Positions 49,285-58,204 of a stretch of DNA of 64,000 bases are shown here, one piece after another. The stretch is from positions 5,580,001 to 5,644,000 of the forward strand of contig OZ253960.1 in the NCBI GenBank assembly GCA_965267435.1. Direction: 5' to 3'. The DNA comes from JAWPMT01 sp965267435. GTDB lineage: Bacteria > Bacteroidota > Bacteroidia > Cytophagales > Cyclobacteriaceae. The notes below the pieces were generated by a model that saw only the letters and a program-made list of their open reading frames with translations, ran no database searches and had not been told where the DNA came from. Within the stretch, counting starts at the first letter, position 1. The number at the start of each line of letters is the position of its first letter. A program made the translations under genes and the position numbers.

Positions 49285-50233
49285 TTATATGAAATTTGCG
49301 ATCAGCTCCTGCAGTGCTTGCATTTCCACGAGGAAGCCATCGTGGCCATAGATGCTTTCGATGATGTAATGGTCCGCACCAGGGATGTGTTGGGCCAAAA
49401 ACGCCTGCTCCTCGACCGGAAACAGGATATCACTGGCTACGCTCACCACCAGTGTCTTGGCTTGAATTCTCCCAAGTGCCTCCTCATGTGAGGCGTAGTG
49501 TCGGGCGAGGTTGTGGCTGTCCATGGCCTTGGACAGATAGTAATAGCTCTCTGCAGTGAATCGCTTTCGAAGTTTGAAGCCCTGGTACTGCTGGTAGGAG
49601 GAGGCACTAAAGTTGTCCCATCGGCCGTCTTCGTCCTTTTGCGTATGCTGGTAAGTATTGTAATGTCGGTAGGAGAGCATGGCGATAGCACGAGCGGCCT
49701 CGATCCCTTTCTCCTGGTCTTTGTTGTTCAATGCCATCCGCTGTGCTTCGTTGAAGGCGATGCCCCATGGGGAGTGCTGCGCATTGGTGGCGATGGGGAT
49801 GATATGGTCAAAAAGCTCCGGTTCCTGCACGGCCCACTCCAGCAGCTGCTGACCGCCCATGGATCCGCCGATGCCGATATGGACGCGCTGGATGCCCAGG
49901 TGTTCTCGCAACAGTTTATGTGCCCCAACCATGTCGGCAATGGTGACAACTGGAAACTTATAGTCATCAGGACCGGTGGACCCATAGCAGGAGCCCAGCA
50001 TGTTGGCGCACACGACAAAGTAGTCCTTCGGATCGAAGAGCTTGTCTTCCCCGAAGAGTTCGGGCCACCACTCAAAAGGGTCGCTGTTGGCTGTAAGTGC
50101 GTGAAAGACCCAGACCACATTGGACTGGTCTTCATTCATTTCGCCTGCGACCGTGTAGTTGATAGTTACCTGAGGGAGGATTCCTCCCCCCTCAAGCAAA
50201 AATGGCTCATCTACTGTATGAGTCGTGGTCGTT

Positions 50234-50259
<26 letters not shown>
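49285..50259 (-). CDS. metX: Homoserine O-acetyltransferase
   Basis: A 324-aa alpha/beta-hydrolase-fold enzyme that transfers acetyl from acetyl-CoA to homoserine, the first committed step of methionine synthesis by direct sulfhydrylation. The nucleophile is S133 in GIGGSMGGQQLLEW. The acid and base lie in VASDILFPVEEQ and IYGHDGFLVE. The oxyanion-region HALTANSD and the family signature NMLGSCYGSTGP are also present. It overlaps the end of metY by 26 bases and is followed by hom. O-succinyltransferase activity is an alternative in some relatives, but acetyl is the usual donor with metY next door. Confidence 0.93.
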
Positions 50260-51559
<1,300 letters not shown>

Positions 51560-51580
51560 TTTTACTTCGCTTTTTTATGG

Positions 51581-51736
51581 TTAGAATGACTTTATTGCTG
51601 CCAATAGCGATTGATCATACAGGCTCCAATCCTCACCGTGGACAGCTGAAACTTTCAGCATTACCGGCAGGTGCAATGACGTCAGCGTCACCAAAGCGAT
51701 AGAAAAAAAGATAACAGTCAGAATGAATATTGTCAT
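51581..51736 (-). CDS. Small membrane ORF (51 aa) between SAM riboswitch and metY
   Basis: ATG at 51736 to TAA at 51581. The product starts MTIFILTVIFFSIALVTLTS, a probable single membrane helix, followed by a polar tail (KVSAVHGEDWSLYDQS) and ending AAIKSF. The start codon is five bases after the 3' strand of the riboswitch P1 helix, and the stop is 21 bases before metY. The position suggests it is the first cistron controlled by the aptamer, perhaps a regulatory or coupling leader. No homologue is recognised and coding status is unproven. Confidence 0.5.
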   Translation of the reverse strand: MTIFILTVIFFSIALVTLTSLHLPVMLKVSAVHGEDWSLYDQSLLAAIKSF

Positions 51737-51740
51737 ACCA

Positions 51741-51830
51741 ATTTATCTATCAGGACTTAGCACCTTCCCTTTTATGGGTGGGGGTTGCTAGCGCTTCTCA
51801 GAGCCTGTCTCTCAGCGCTTCTTTATAAAT
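51741..51830 (-). promoter_or_regulatory. SAM-I (S-box) riboswitch aptamer
   Basis: Minus-strand leader of the methionine operon. P1 forms from ATTTAT (51830-51825) and ATAAAT (51746-51741). The two AGCGCT strands form P2, around GAGAGACAGGCTCTGA. The conserved core GCAACC follows, then a CCC/GGG hairpin and the diagnostic GGTGCTAAGTCC of the SAM-I family. Binding of S-adenosylmethionine would repress the downstream metY, metX and hom genes. No T-run terminator follows, so control is probably at translation initiation. Confidence 0.87.
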
Positions 51831-51850
51831 CGATGGTCGATTTGAGTACA

Positions 51851-51881
51851 CAAACGTAATACGCGCACGCCAGTTTCCAAA
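51851..51881 (-). promoter_or_regulatory. Bacteroidota promoter of the methionine operon
   Basis: On the minus strand TTTG (51881-51878), 19-base spacer, TACGTTTG (51858-51851): a full match to the TTTG / TAnnTTTG consensus. It lies 20 bases before the aptamer P1 helix. Confidence 0.75.
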
Positions 51882-51993
51882 ACAACTGTCGCCAATTTGC
51901 ATTTCGCCATCTTTTTTTGGAGGGAGCGGGGAGTGGTTCTCACCTTACTGTATCCCGGCTCTCGGCTGTACTTCGGCCCCGCCGGCCCGCGCT

Positions 51994-52070
51994 AATTTTG
52001 AGTTTTGAATTGCGAATTCTGAGTCCAGGAACTAATAAAACTCCAAATTCCAAACTCAGAACTCAAAATT
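51994..52070. repeat. Inverted heptad-repeat element (AATT/AGTT type)
   Basis: Seventy-seven bases that divide into eleven 7-bp units. The first five start AATT or AGT(T) and mostly end in G (AATTTTG, AGTTTTG, AATTCTG). After a central unit the last five end in AATT or AACT (CAGAACT, CAAAATT). The outer pair is perfectly complementary and the inner pairs are partly so. It lies in the 51882-52228 gap, before the esterase. Confidence 0.7.
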
Positions 52071-52130
52071 CCCCTTCCTCGTGCCGCCTCCATCCGGCCT
52101 AGGTTGCAAAGTCATCCCTTCGGGCTGCCT

Positions 52131-52193
52131 GTTCCGAGTTCTAGGTTCAATGTTCGAAGTTGAACCGAGAACCTGAAACTTTGAACCCGGAAC
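52131..52193. repeat. Inverted heptad-repeat element (GTTC/GAAC type)
   Basis: Sixty-three bases in nine 7-bp units. Four begin GTTC (for example GTTCCGA at 52131), one central unit is GTTGAAC, and four end in GAAC or AAAC (for example CCGGAAC at 52187). The overall design is the same as the element 60 bases upstream but with a different core tetramer. Confidence 0.7.
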
Positions 52194-52228
52194 AAGACAC
52201 ACTAAATTGTAAGCAAACCCGACAATCC

Positions 52229-53941
52229 ATGAAGTCACACTACCTACTCATCATTGCGGTCTTGTTCGCCGCATGCCAATCCACCACCACTTCGATTCCC
52301 AACTTTCAGATTACTTACTCATCAGAAAATGAAGGTCCCTTCGACGGACGCCTGTTGTTGATGCTATCAACCAATCCTGAAGGTGAACCCCGAAACCAAA
52401 TCAACGACGGCCCCAACACGCAGATCGTCTTCGGTAAAAATGTGGAGGGATGGCAGCCCGGCGAGGCCATTACGTTCGATGCCGGTGACTTCGGCTACCC
52501 CTACAACAGCCTCACCCAGTTGCCGGATGGTGAGTACGTTGTCCAGGCATTGCTGCACAAGTATGAAACGTTCAATCTTTCTACAGGTCATACTGTCAAG
52601 CTCCCGATGGATAGGGGCGAGGGGCAGAAATGGAACCGTGCACCGGGGAATCTTTACAGCACCCCAAAGAGAGTTTCAGTCCGCGGCGGTGCTTTGGTAG
52701 CCGTGGAGATGGATCAGGAGATCCCTCCGATCACACCGCCGGAAGACACTGAGTTCATCAAGCACATTCGAATGAAGAGCGACCTGCTTTCGGAGTTTTG
52801 GGGTCGCGACATGTACCTCGGCGCTCACGTGCTTGTTCCTAAGGGTTTTGATGAGCGCACCGATGCGAAGTATCCGCTGATCATCAATCATGGCCACTTC
52901 CCTTACGACTTTGGAGGTTTCCGAACCACCCCTCCCGACCCTGACCTTGAGCCGGACTACTCAGCCCGATTTGATGTGGAGGGCTACAATATTATTCAGC
53001 AGCAGGAGGCCTACGACTTCTACCAGAAGTGGGTCAGTGATGACTTCCCCAGGTTTTTGATCATCAAAATCCAGCACCCCACGCCGTATTACGACGACTC
53101 GTACGCGGTGAACTCCGCGAGCCAGGGGCCATGGGGTGACGCCATCACTTACGAGCTCATTCCCTACATCGAGGAGCAGTTCCGTGGGATCGGACAGCCA
53201 TGGTCCAGGTTCCTGTACGGAGGGTCGACTGGGGGCTGGGAAGCACTCGCAGCTCAGGTAATGTATCCCACCGAGTACAACGGCTGTTTCGCCGCATGCC
53301 CCGATCCCATCGACTTCAGGGCATTTTGCCTGACCAATATCTACGAGCACGAGAACGCCTACTACATCGAAGGGCCGCATAAGAAGACGCTGGTCCCGGG
53401 GCATAGAAATTACCTCGGAGAGGTGACTTCCACGCTTCGGGATATGAACTACCGCGAGCTGGCACTTGGCGATAAAACACGTTCAGGACAGCAGTGGGAC
53501 ATCTGGGAGGCGACCTACTCGCCACAGGGAGACGATGGCTATCCGGTACGTCTCTGGGACAAGATCACGGGGGAGATCAACCCCGAAGTGGCGGCTTACT
53601 GGAAAGAGAACTACGACCTTCGCTACATCATGGAGCGGGATTGGGGCAAGATTGGCAACGACCTCGAAGGCAAAGTCCGGATCTACTGTGGTGACATGGA
53701 CAACTACTACCTCAACAACGCGGTGTACCTGACCGAGGAGTTTCTGGAGGGTACTACCAATCCCTACTACAATGGGGAGGTCGACTACGGTGACCGTGCT
53801 GAGCATTGCTGGAATGGTGATCAGGAAAACCCCAATCACATCTCACGCCTCCGCTACAATACGATGTATGTCGACAAGATCCTTGCCCGCATCAAGGAAA
53901 GCGCCCCCACCGGAGCTGACTTGACGAGCTGGCGGTATTAA
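52229..53941 (+). CDS. Alpha/beta-hydrolase-fold lipoprotein esterase
   Basis: A 570-aa lipoprotein starting at ATG 52229. The signal MKSHYLLIIAVLFAAC places the acylated cysteine at residue 16. The frame opens earlier (52160), but that stretch is the heptad-repeat element and is rejected. The N-terminal half is beta-rich with no clear family. The second half resembles putative esterases of the esterase-D/IroE type: PLIINHGHFPYDFGG, then the nucleophile elbow FLYGGSTGGWEALA with probable catalytic Ser333, and a late DRAEHCWNGD whose His could complete the triad. It is likely surface- or periplasm-exposed on the membrane. The substrate is unknown and no operon partner is evident. Confidence 0.75.
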   Translation: MKSHYLLIIAVLFAACQSTTTSIPNFQITYSSENEGPFDGRLLLMLSTNPEGEPRNQINDGPNTQIVFGKNVEGWQPGEAITFDAGDFGYPYNSLTQLPDGEYVVQALLHKYETFNLSTGHTVKLPMDRGEGQKWNRAPGNLYSTPKRVSVRGGALVAVEMDQEIPPITPPEDTEFIKHIRMKSDLLSEFWGRDMYLGAHVLVPKGFDERTDAKYPLIINHGHFPYDFGGFRTTPPDPDLEPDYSARFDVEGYNIIQQQEAYDFYQKWVSDDFPRFLIIKIQHPTPYYDDSYAVNSASQGPWGDAITYELIPYIEEQFRGIGQPWSRFLYGGSTGGWEALAAQVMYPTEYNGCFAACPDPIDFRAFCLTNIYEHENAYYIEGPHKKTLVPGHRNYLGEVTSTLRDMNYRELALGDKTRSGQQWDIWEATYSPQGDDGYPVRLWDKITGEINPEVAAYWKENYDLRYIMERDWGKIGNDLEGKVRIYCGDMDNYYLNNAVYLTEEFLEGTTNPYYNGEVDYGDRAEHCWNGDQENPNHISRLRYNTMYVDKILARIKESAPTGADLTSWRY

Positions 53942-53950
53942 TTACCAACA

Positions 53951-54120
53951 CGTCATTCCTGCGAACCGGTGGGTATGTGATCCCATAGGGTCTTTGGAAT
54001 GTGATGCAGGAATCCGAATTGACCTCCATTGTCCCGCCAGATTCCTGTATCGCTCTTCACGTGTCTAGGTACTTAACAATACTCGAAGCACACAGGAATG
54101 ACGGCGGGAGGTAGCTCCCC
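53951..54120. repeat. Dispersed palindromic repeat, copy 1
   Basis: Begins CGTCATTCCTGCGAA and ends CACAGGAATGACGGCGGGAG, so its ends are inverted copies. Inside are GATGCAGGAATC and GATTCCTGTATC, a second inverted pair. Related copies lie at 54264 and 55305. It looks like a nested-hairpin REP or MITE-like element; no transposase is present. The gap 53942-54475 holds only this, copy 2 and the associated module. Confidence 0.75.
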
Positions 54121-54124
54121 TTTT

Positions 54125-54180
54125 CGCGTCATCCAGAAGAAGGGCGAAATCCCGACAGAAGGATCTCTTTGACGCGATTC
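54125..54180. repeat. Associated repeat module (GCGTCATCCAG type), copy 1
   Basis: Begins CGCGTCATCCAGAAGAAGGG and ends TTTGACGCGATTC, with GCGTCA/TGACGC at its ends. The same module follows copy 3 at 55479-55535 with only a few differences. Confidence 0.65.
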
Positions 54181-54263
54181 AAGTCTCGCGCTCACCAAAT
54201 AGGCCCCCGTTACGCTGGGCTAAACTTGAGCCAGGGTTAGTATTATAATATTAATTACCAACT

Positions 54264-54438
54264 CGTCATTCCTGCGAACTAGTGAGTATGTGATCCCATA
54301 GGGTATTTGGAATGTGATGCAGGAATCTCAATTGACCTCCATTGTCCCCCCACGCCAGATTCCTGTATCGCCCACCATCCGTCCAGGCGCTTATCATTAC
54401 TCGAAGCTCACAGGAATGACGGCGGGAGGTAGCTCCCC
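54264..54438. repeat. Dispersed palindromic repeat, copy 2
   Basis: Same CGTCATTCCTGCGAA start, GATGCAGGAATC / GATTCCTGTATC interior and CACAGGAATGACGGCGGGAG end as copy 1, about 85-90 percent alike by eye. It lacks the GCGTCATCCAG module after it. Confidence 0.75.
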
Positions 54439-54475
54439 TTTACTTAGGGTTCAAAAACCTGCGAGGGATATCGAA

Positions 54476-55255
54476 CTACCCTTGAAACACCCCACCAAGA
54501 AAAGTTCCTTTTCCCTTAGCGAGGATCTCGCATTCAGGCAAGCGTTTGGAGAGCGCCAGTAGCGCTTCAAAATCTTCGTCATTATCACAGTCAGCGATTA
54601 GCTCCTTGAGGTTGGGGAGTGATAGCTGCTCGGCTAGGTCTTTGGCGAAGATCTCCGTTTCATGCACTTGCAGGGAGATCAGAGAAGTCATTTGATTGAA
54701 GTGTGGGATACCGAGCGTGCTTACATCGGTCTCCTTGAGGCGAAGGTGCTGAAGGATTGGTAGTGAGGTTAAGTGCCCAATCCCCTCATCCGTAATAGGC
54801 GTGAAGGTGAGGTTAATGTTGGTCACTGTCACGCATCTGCCAAGGTACTTTAGTCCGGTATCATTGACGTTTGTCCCATTGAGAGATACAGCGTCCAGTT
54901 GGGAGAGCTGTTGCAGCTTCTCTAGCTCTCTCATATTGTCGATTTCCATGTAAAGCGTGGAGAACGAGAAGTGGGTAATGTCTTTTCTGAATTGCTCTCC
55001 GCAGATCGTTACATAGTCGTTTTTGTCTGGCACTTTTTCGATCGGTCGTAATTCTGCCGGGAAAATACCTAAAATCAGAATGCCGTTGGTGAAAACACCA
55101 ACGGCGGCTGAAAAAGTGCCGTCGACAACGCCGTCGTGAAAGCGTTGAAAGGTCAACTCGTCGTTACTGCGAATTAGTGGGCGCGTGTCTCCTTTCGAGA
55201 GACTCAGGATGACACGCTTGATTTCGTTGTGCACGAAGCTGCCTGAAATACTCAA
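54476..55255 (-). CDS. Small leucine-rich-repeat protein with repeat-derived N-terminus
   Basis: A 259-codon frame. The central part contains leucine-rich repeats of about 23 residues (LQQLSQLDAVSLNGTNVNDT, VTNINLTFTPITDEGIGHL, ILQHLRLKETDVSTLGIPHF, LISLQVHETEIFAKDLAEQL), a protein-interaction fold. The first about 60 residues (including KRVILSLSKGDTRPLIRSND) are encoded by sequence similar to the flanking dispersed repeats. They include a perfect 24-base hairpin, so the true start may be internal, or the gene may be a fragment of a longer LRR protein captured between repeats. No signal peptide or catalytic domain is visible. Real expression is uncertain. Confidence 0.5.
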   Translation of the reverse strand: MSISGSFVHNEIKRVILSLSKGDTRPLIRSNDELTFQRFHDGVVDGTFSAAVGVFTNGILILGIFPAELRPIEKVPDKNDYVTICGEQFRKDITHFSFSTLYMEIDNMRELEKLQQLSQLDAVSLNGTNVNDTGLKYLGRCVTVTNINLTFTPITDEGIGHLTSLPILQHLRLKETDVSTLGIPHFNQMTSLISLQVHETEIFAKDLAEQLSLPNLKELIADCDNDEDFEALLALSKRLPECEILAKGKGTFLGGVFQG

Positions 55256-55304
55256 AAACAGGTTGTCGTGGTGAGGCCGTATTGAAAGCGTTGAAATATC
55301 AATT

Positions 55305-55472
55305 CGTCATTCCTGCGAACTAGCAGGAGCGTGATCCTATAGGCATTAGCCATGTGATGCAGGAATCTGAATTGACCTCAAGCGTCCCGCCAGATTCCTG
55401 TATCGCTCTCCATTTGTCTGGGTACCTATCAATACTCAAAGCTCACAGGAATGACGGCGGGAGGTAGCTCCT
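55305..55472. repeat. Dispersed palindromic repeat, copy 3
   Basis: Same start, internal inverted pair and end as copies 1 and 2. It lies between the LRR ORF and the permease gene. The 55256-55576 gap contains only this copy and its module. Confidence 0.75.
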
Positions 55473-55478
55473 CTTTCT

Positions 55479-55535
55479 CGCGTCATCCAGAAGAAGGGCG
55501 AAAGCCCGACTGAAGGATCTCTTTGACGCGATTCC
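55479..55535. repeat. Associated repeat module (GCGTCATCCAG type), copy 2
   Basis: Nearly identical to 54125-54180, with GCGTCA and TGACGC ends, directly after palindromic repeat copy 3. Confidence 0.65.
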
Positions 55536-55576
55536 GAGTCTCGCGCTGACCAATTACGTCCAAGTTACCAGGACTA

Positions 55577-58051
55577 CTACTCATACTTCAACGAATCTAC
55601 CGGATTCGCCCTCGCAGAGCGAAGCGTCTGCAAACTCACCGTGAGGAAAGCGATCCCCACGACCAGTAGTCCCGCTGCAGCGAAGATCAATAAGTTGATC
55701 TGGGTCTGATATGGGTAGTTGTCCAGCCACCCGCGCATCAAATAGTAGGTGAGAGGCCACGCAATCACATTGGAGATCAACAGCAACTTCACGGCATCGC
55801 TGGCAAACAGCAGGACAATATTGCTAACAGAGGCACCGAGCACTTTGCGTATCCCGATTTCCTTTGAGCGCTGCACCGTGTTGAAGAGGGAAAGTCCAAA
55901 CAATCCGAGGCAGCTGACGAAGATGGCCAGCACCGAGAAGACGGTGAAGAGATTGCGGAACTGGCGCTCTGACTGGTAGCGACTGTTGAAAAACTCATCG
56001 AGGAAGAAGTACTCAAAAGGATTACCGGCAAAGCTTGCTTGCCATTGGTCTTCGATTTTGTCGATGGTGCGCTGGTAGTCATTCGTCTGGACCTTCACCA
56101 GGTAGTTCTCAATACCATAGACGTTCAACGCAAAGAAAATCGGGATGATTTGTTCCTGTAGGCTTTCTTGGTGGAAGTCCTTCAGTACACCTACAATCTG
56201 ACCAGCCCAGCCAAAATTGGGAATCTCCACTCCCTTCCCAATCGCCTCTTGCGGGTGCTGGAAACCGAGCGCCAGCGCCCCTTTCTCATTGATAATGATG
56301 GCCGTGTCTGGATCGCTGACGAAGGATCGGTCGAAGTTTCGTCCAGCAACAAACTCAAAGTCCAGTACGGCAGCTAATTCGTAGTCCATCATCGACAGGC
56401 CAAATGGGACCAGTTGGTCATCCGTGGCATTGGCCAATTTGGTGCCGGCTTTGAAGCGCATTTTCTCGCCGGGTACGGTAAGTGACCCTCCGAAGGATAC
56501 AATGTCACTTTCATTGAGTAGTCCATTGCGGAAGCTATCGATGTTTCTTCGCACTACAGCGAAGGACGTATCTCTCACCGACGGTCGGGGGATGACAATG
56601 ACCTGCTCCTTTTTGAAGCCGAGGTTCCGGTTTTGCATGTGATCCATCTGCTGGAATACGATAGAGGTTGCGATGATCAATCCCACGGAAGCGGTGAACT
56701 GCAGTGTCACTAATACCCTTCGTAGCAGGAGTCCCTCTCCTGAATTTCTGATTTTTCCTCTGAGTGCATCCACCGGCTGATAGCCGGACAAGACAAAGGC
56801 CGGATAGAGTCCCGAAATCAGTCCTCCGACGAGTAGCAACGACGGTATGGACATGAGAAAGAAAGGTTGTAGCCAGATGAGATGCTCCGCCGGTGTACCG
56901 CCGAGGGCATTGAAGAAAGGCGTAAAGATCAGCACCAGAATCATGGCCAATGCCAATGCCACCGCATTGATGACCAATGATTCGATGAGAAACTGGGCGA
57001 TCAGTCTACGGCGGTAGGAGCCCATGACTTTGCGCAGTCCAATTTCTTTGGCCCGGTCCATCGCTTTGGCCGTACTGAGGTTCACATAGTTGATCCAGGC
57101 GATAAGCAGGATCAGCGCCGCAATGATGCCGAGGTAGTACACCGCATCACCATTACCGTTGACCTCGGCCTCGTCTGTCAGACGAGAATAGAGATGGATA
57201 TCACGAATGGGCTGCAGCTTCAGGACATCCTTGCCGCCCTGGTCAGCCAACTCCGGTTTGTACTTGTCGACTATCGCTGAGAGTTTGTCTTCGACTTCTG
57301 CAGGGTCAGCACCTGGTGCCAGTTGTACATAGGTATAGAAGTCTTTCCTGCCCCAGCCGGTTATGTAGCGGCGAGTGGCCCATCCTTCCCCGTTGTCACG
57401 ACCGTAAAGCGTCTCTGTTGATATAAGTATATCAAACTTTAGATGAGTATTGGCTGGACTGTCCTTAAATACGCCCGTCACCTGGCAGAGTTCGTTGTTG
57501 AAGTCGTCGTCTTCGAGCCTCAGGTACTTGCCGATCGCTTCTTCGTCCCCGAAGTAGTTCCTGGCCATTGTCTCAGAGATCGCCATAGTGAATGGATCCT
57601 TCAAGGCATTTTCTCGATCGCCTGCGGCCATTTCGTAACCTAGGATGTCGAGCACTGAGGCATCTGCGTACAGCAGCTTTTCCTGTTTGATGGTGACAGG
57701 CTGCAGGGGAGCATCATACCAGGTGACGTTGATGTTGTTCTTAGCGCCGATGTTGTAGAATCGACCGTAATCGACGACTTCCGGGAGTTCGTCGACTAAC
57801 GCTTTACCGACACCTGGATAGTTTTCGGAGCTTTGATAAACGAGGTTGCCATTTCTGTAGACGTCCAACTGCACGCGGTAGGTGCTTGGGCTGCTTTCAT
57901 TGAATTGTTCGTAGCTCGTCTCAAAGTTGACGTAGTGCAGGATCAGCCAAAAGGCTGCTATCCCAATTGAGAGACCAGCTACGTTGATGAATGAAAAAAT
58001 GCGGTTTTTGAGGAGGCTTCGCCAGGCGACAGCCAAATAGTTGGTGAGCAT
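55577..58051 (-). CDS. FtsX/MacB-type ABC transporter permease
   Basis: An 824-aa inner-membrane protein with the duplicated Bacteroidota layout. An N-terminal membrane helix follows WRSLLKNRIFSFINVAGLSIGIA. Then come a MacB-type periplasmic domain, a first FtsX helix bundle (about 290-440, with AKEIGLRKVMGSYR), a second periplasmic domain, and a second FtsX bundle (about 690-824, with SKEIGIRKVLGASVSNI) ending ARANPVDSLKYE. Such permeases work with a separate MacB-like ATPase to move lipoproteins, peptides or antibiotics across the envelope, or act as mechanotransducers. No ATPase gene is next to it, so the partner must lie elsewhere. The substrate cannot be inferred. Confidence 0.9.
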   Translation of the reverse strand: MLTNYLAVAWRSLLKNRIFSFINVAGLSIGIAAFWLILHYVNFETSYEQFNESSPSTYRVQLDVYRNGNLVYQSSENYPGVGKALVDELPEVVDYGRFYNIGAKNNINVTWYDAPLQPVTIKQEKLLYADASVLDILGYEMAAGDRENALKDPFTMAISETMARNYFGDEEAIGKYLRLEDDDFNNELCQVTGVFKDSPANTHLKFDILISTETLYGRDNGEGWATRRYITGWGRKDFYTYVQLAPGADPAEVEDKLSAIVDKYKPELADQGGKDVLKLQPIRDIHLYSRLTDEAEVNGNGDAVYYLGIIAALILLIAWINYVNLSTAKAMDRAKEIGLRKVMGSYRRRLIAQFLIESLVINAVALALAMILVLIFTPFFNALGGTPAEHLIWLQPFFLMSIPSLLLVGGLISGLYPAFVLSGYQPVDALRGKIRNSGEGLLLRRVLVTLQFTASVGLIIATSIVFQQMDHMQNRNLGFKKEQVIVIPRPSVRDTSFAVVRRNIDSFRNGLLNESDIVSFGGSLTVPGEKMRFKAGTKLANATDDQLVPFGLSMMDYELAAVLDFEFVAGRNFDRSFVSDPDTAIIINEKGALALGFQHPQEAIGKGVEIPNFGWAGQIVGVLKDFHQESLQEQIIPIFFALNVYGIENYLVKVQTNDYQRTIDKIEDQWQASFAGNPFEYFFLDEFFNSRYQSERQFRNLFTVFSVLAIFVSCLGLFGLSLFNTVQRSKEIGIRKVLGASVSNIVLLFASDAVKLLLISNVIAWPLTYYLMRGWLDNYPYQTQINLLIFAAAGLLVVGIAFLTVSLQTLRSARANPVDSLKYE

Positions 58052-58145
58052 AGGGTAGAGTTTTTGAACACTAAGGGTTGACTGACCTTACAGTGAATAG
58101 TTACGCACTCACCGAAATTTTTTTCACTATTCTATGCAAGCGGCT

Positions 58146-58185
58146 ATAAAAAAAGGCTACCCCTGAGAAGGAGCAGCCTTTTGTA
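58146..58185 (-). terminator. Rho-independent terminator after the DUF2911 gene
   Basis: On the minus strand AAGGCTGCTCC pairs with GGGGTAGCCTT across a short loop and is followed by a T-run (seven T). It begins about 20 bases after the DUF2911 stop and separates that gene from the permease downstream. Confidence 0.8.
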
Positions 58186-58204
58186 ATGCGTTGAAGTTGC
58201 TGAT

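Noticed and set aside
52160..52228. Longer N-terminus for the esterase
   Set aside because: The extra 23 codons are the heptad repeat read in frame; the lipoprotein signal starts at 52229.
53951..55535. Insertion sequence
   Set aside because: The repeats have inverted ends but no transposase frame, and the copies are only about 170 bases long.
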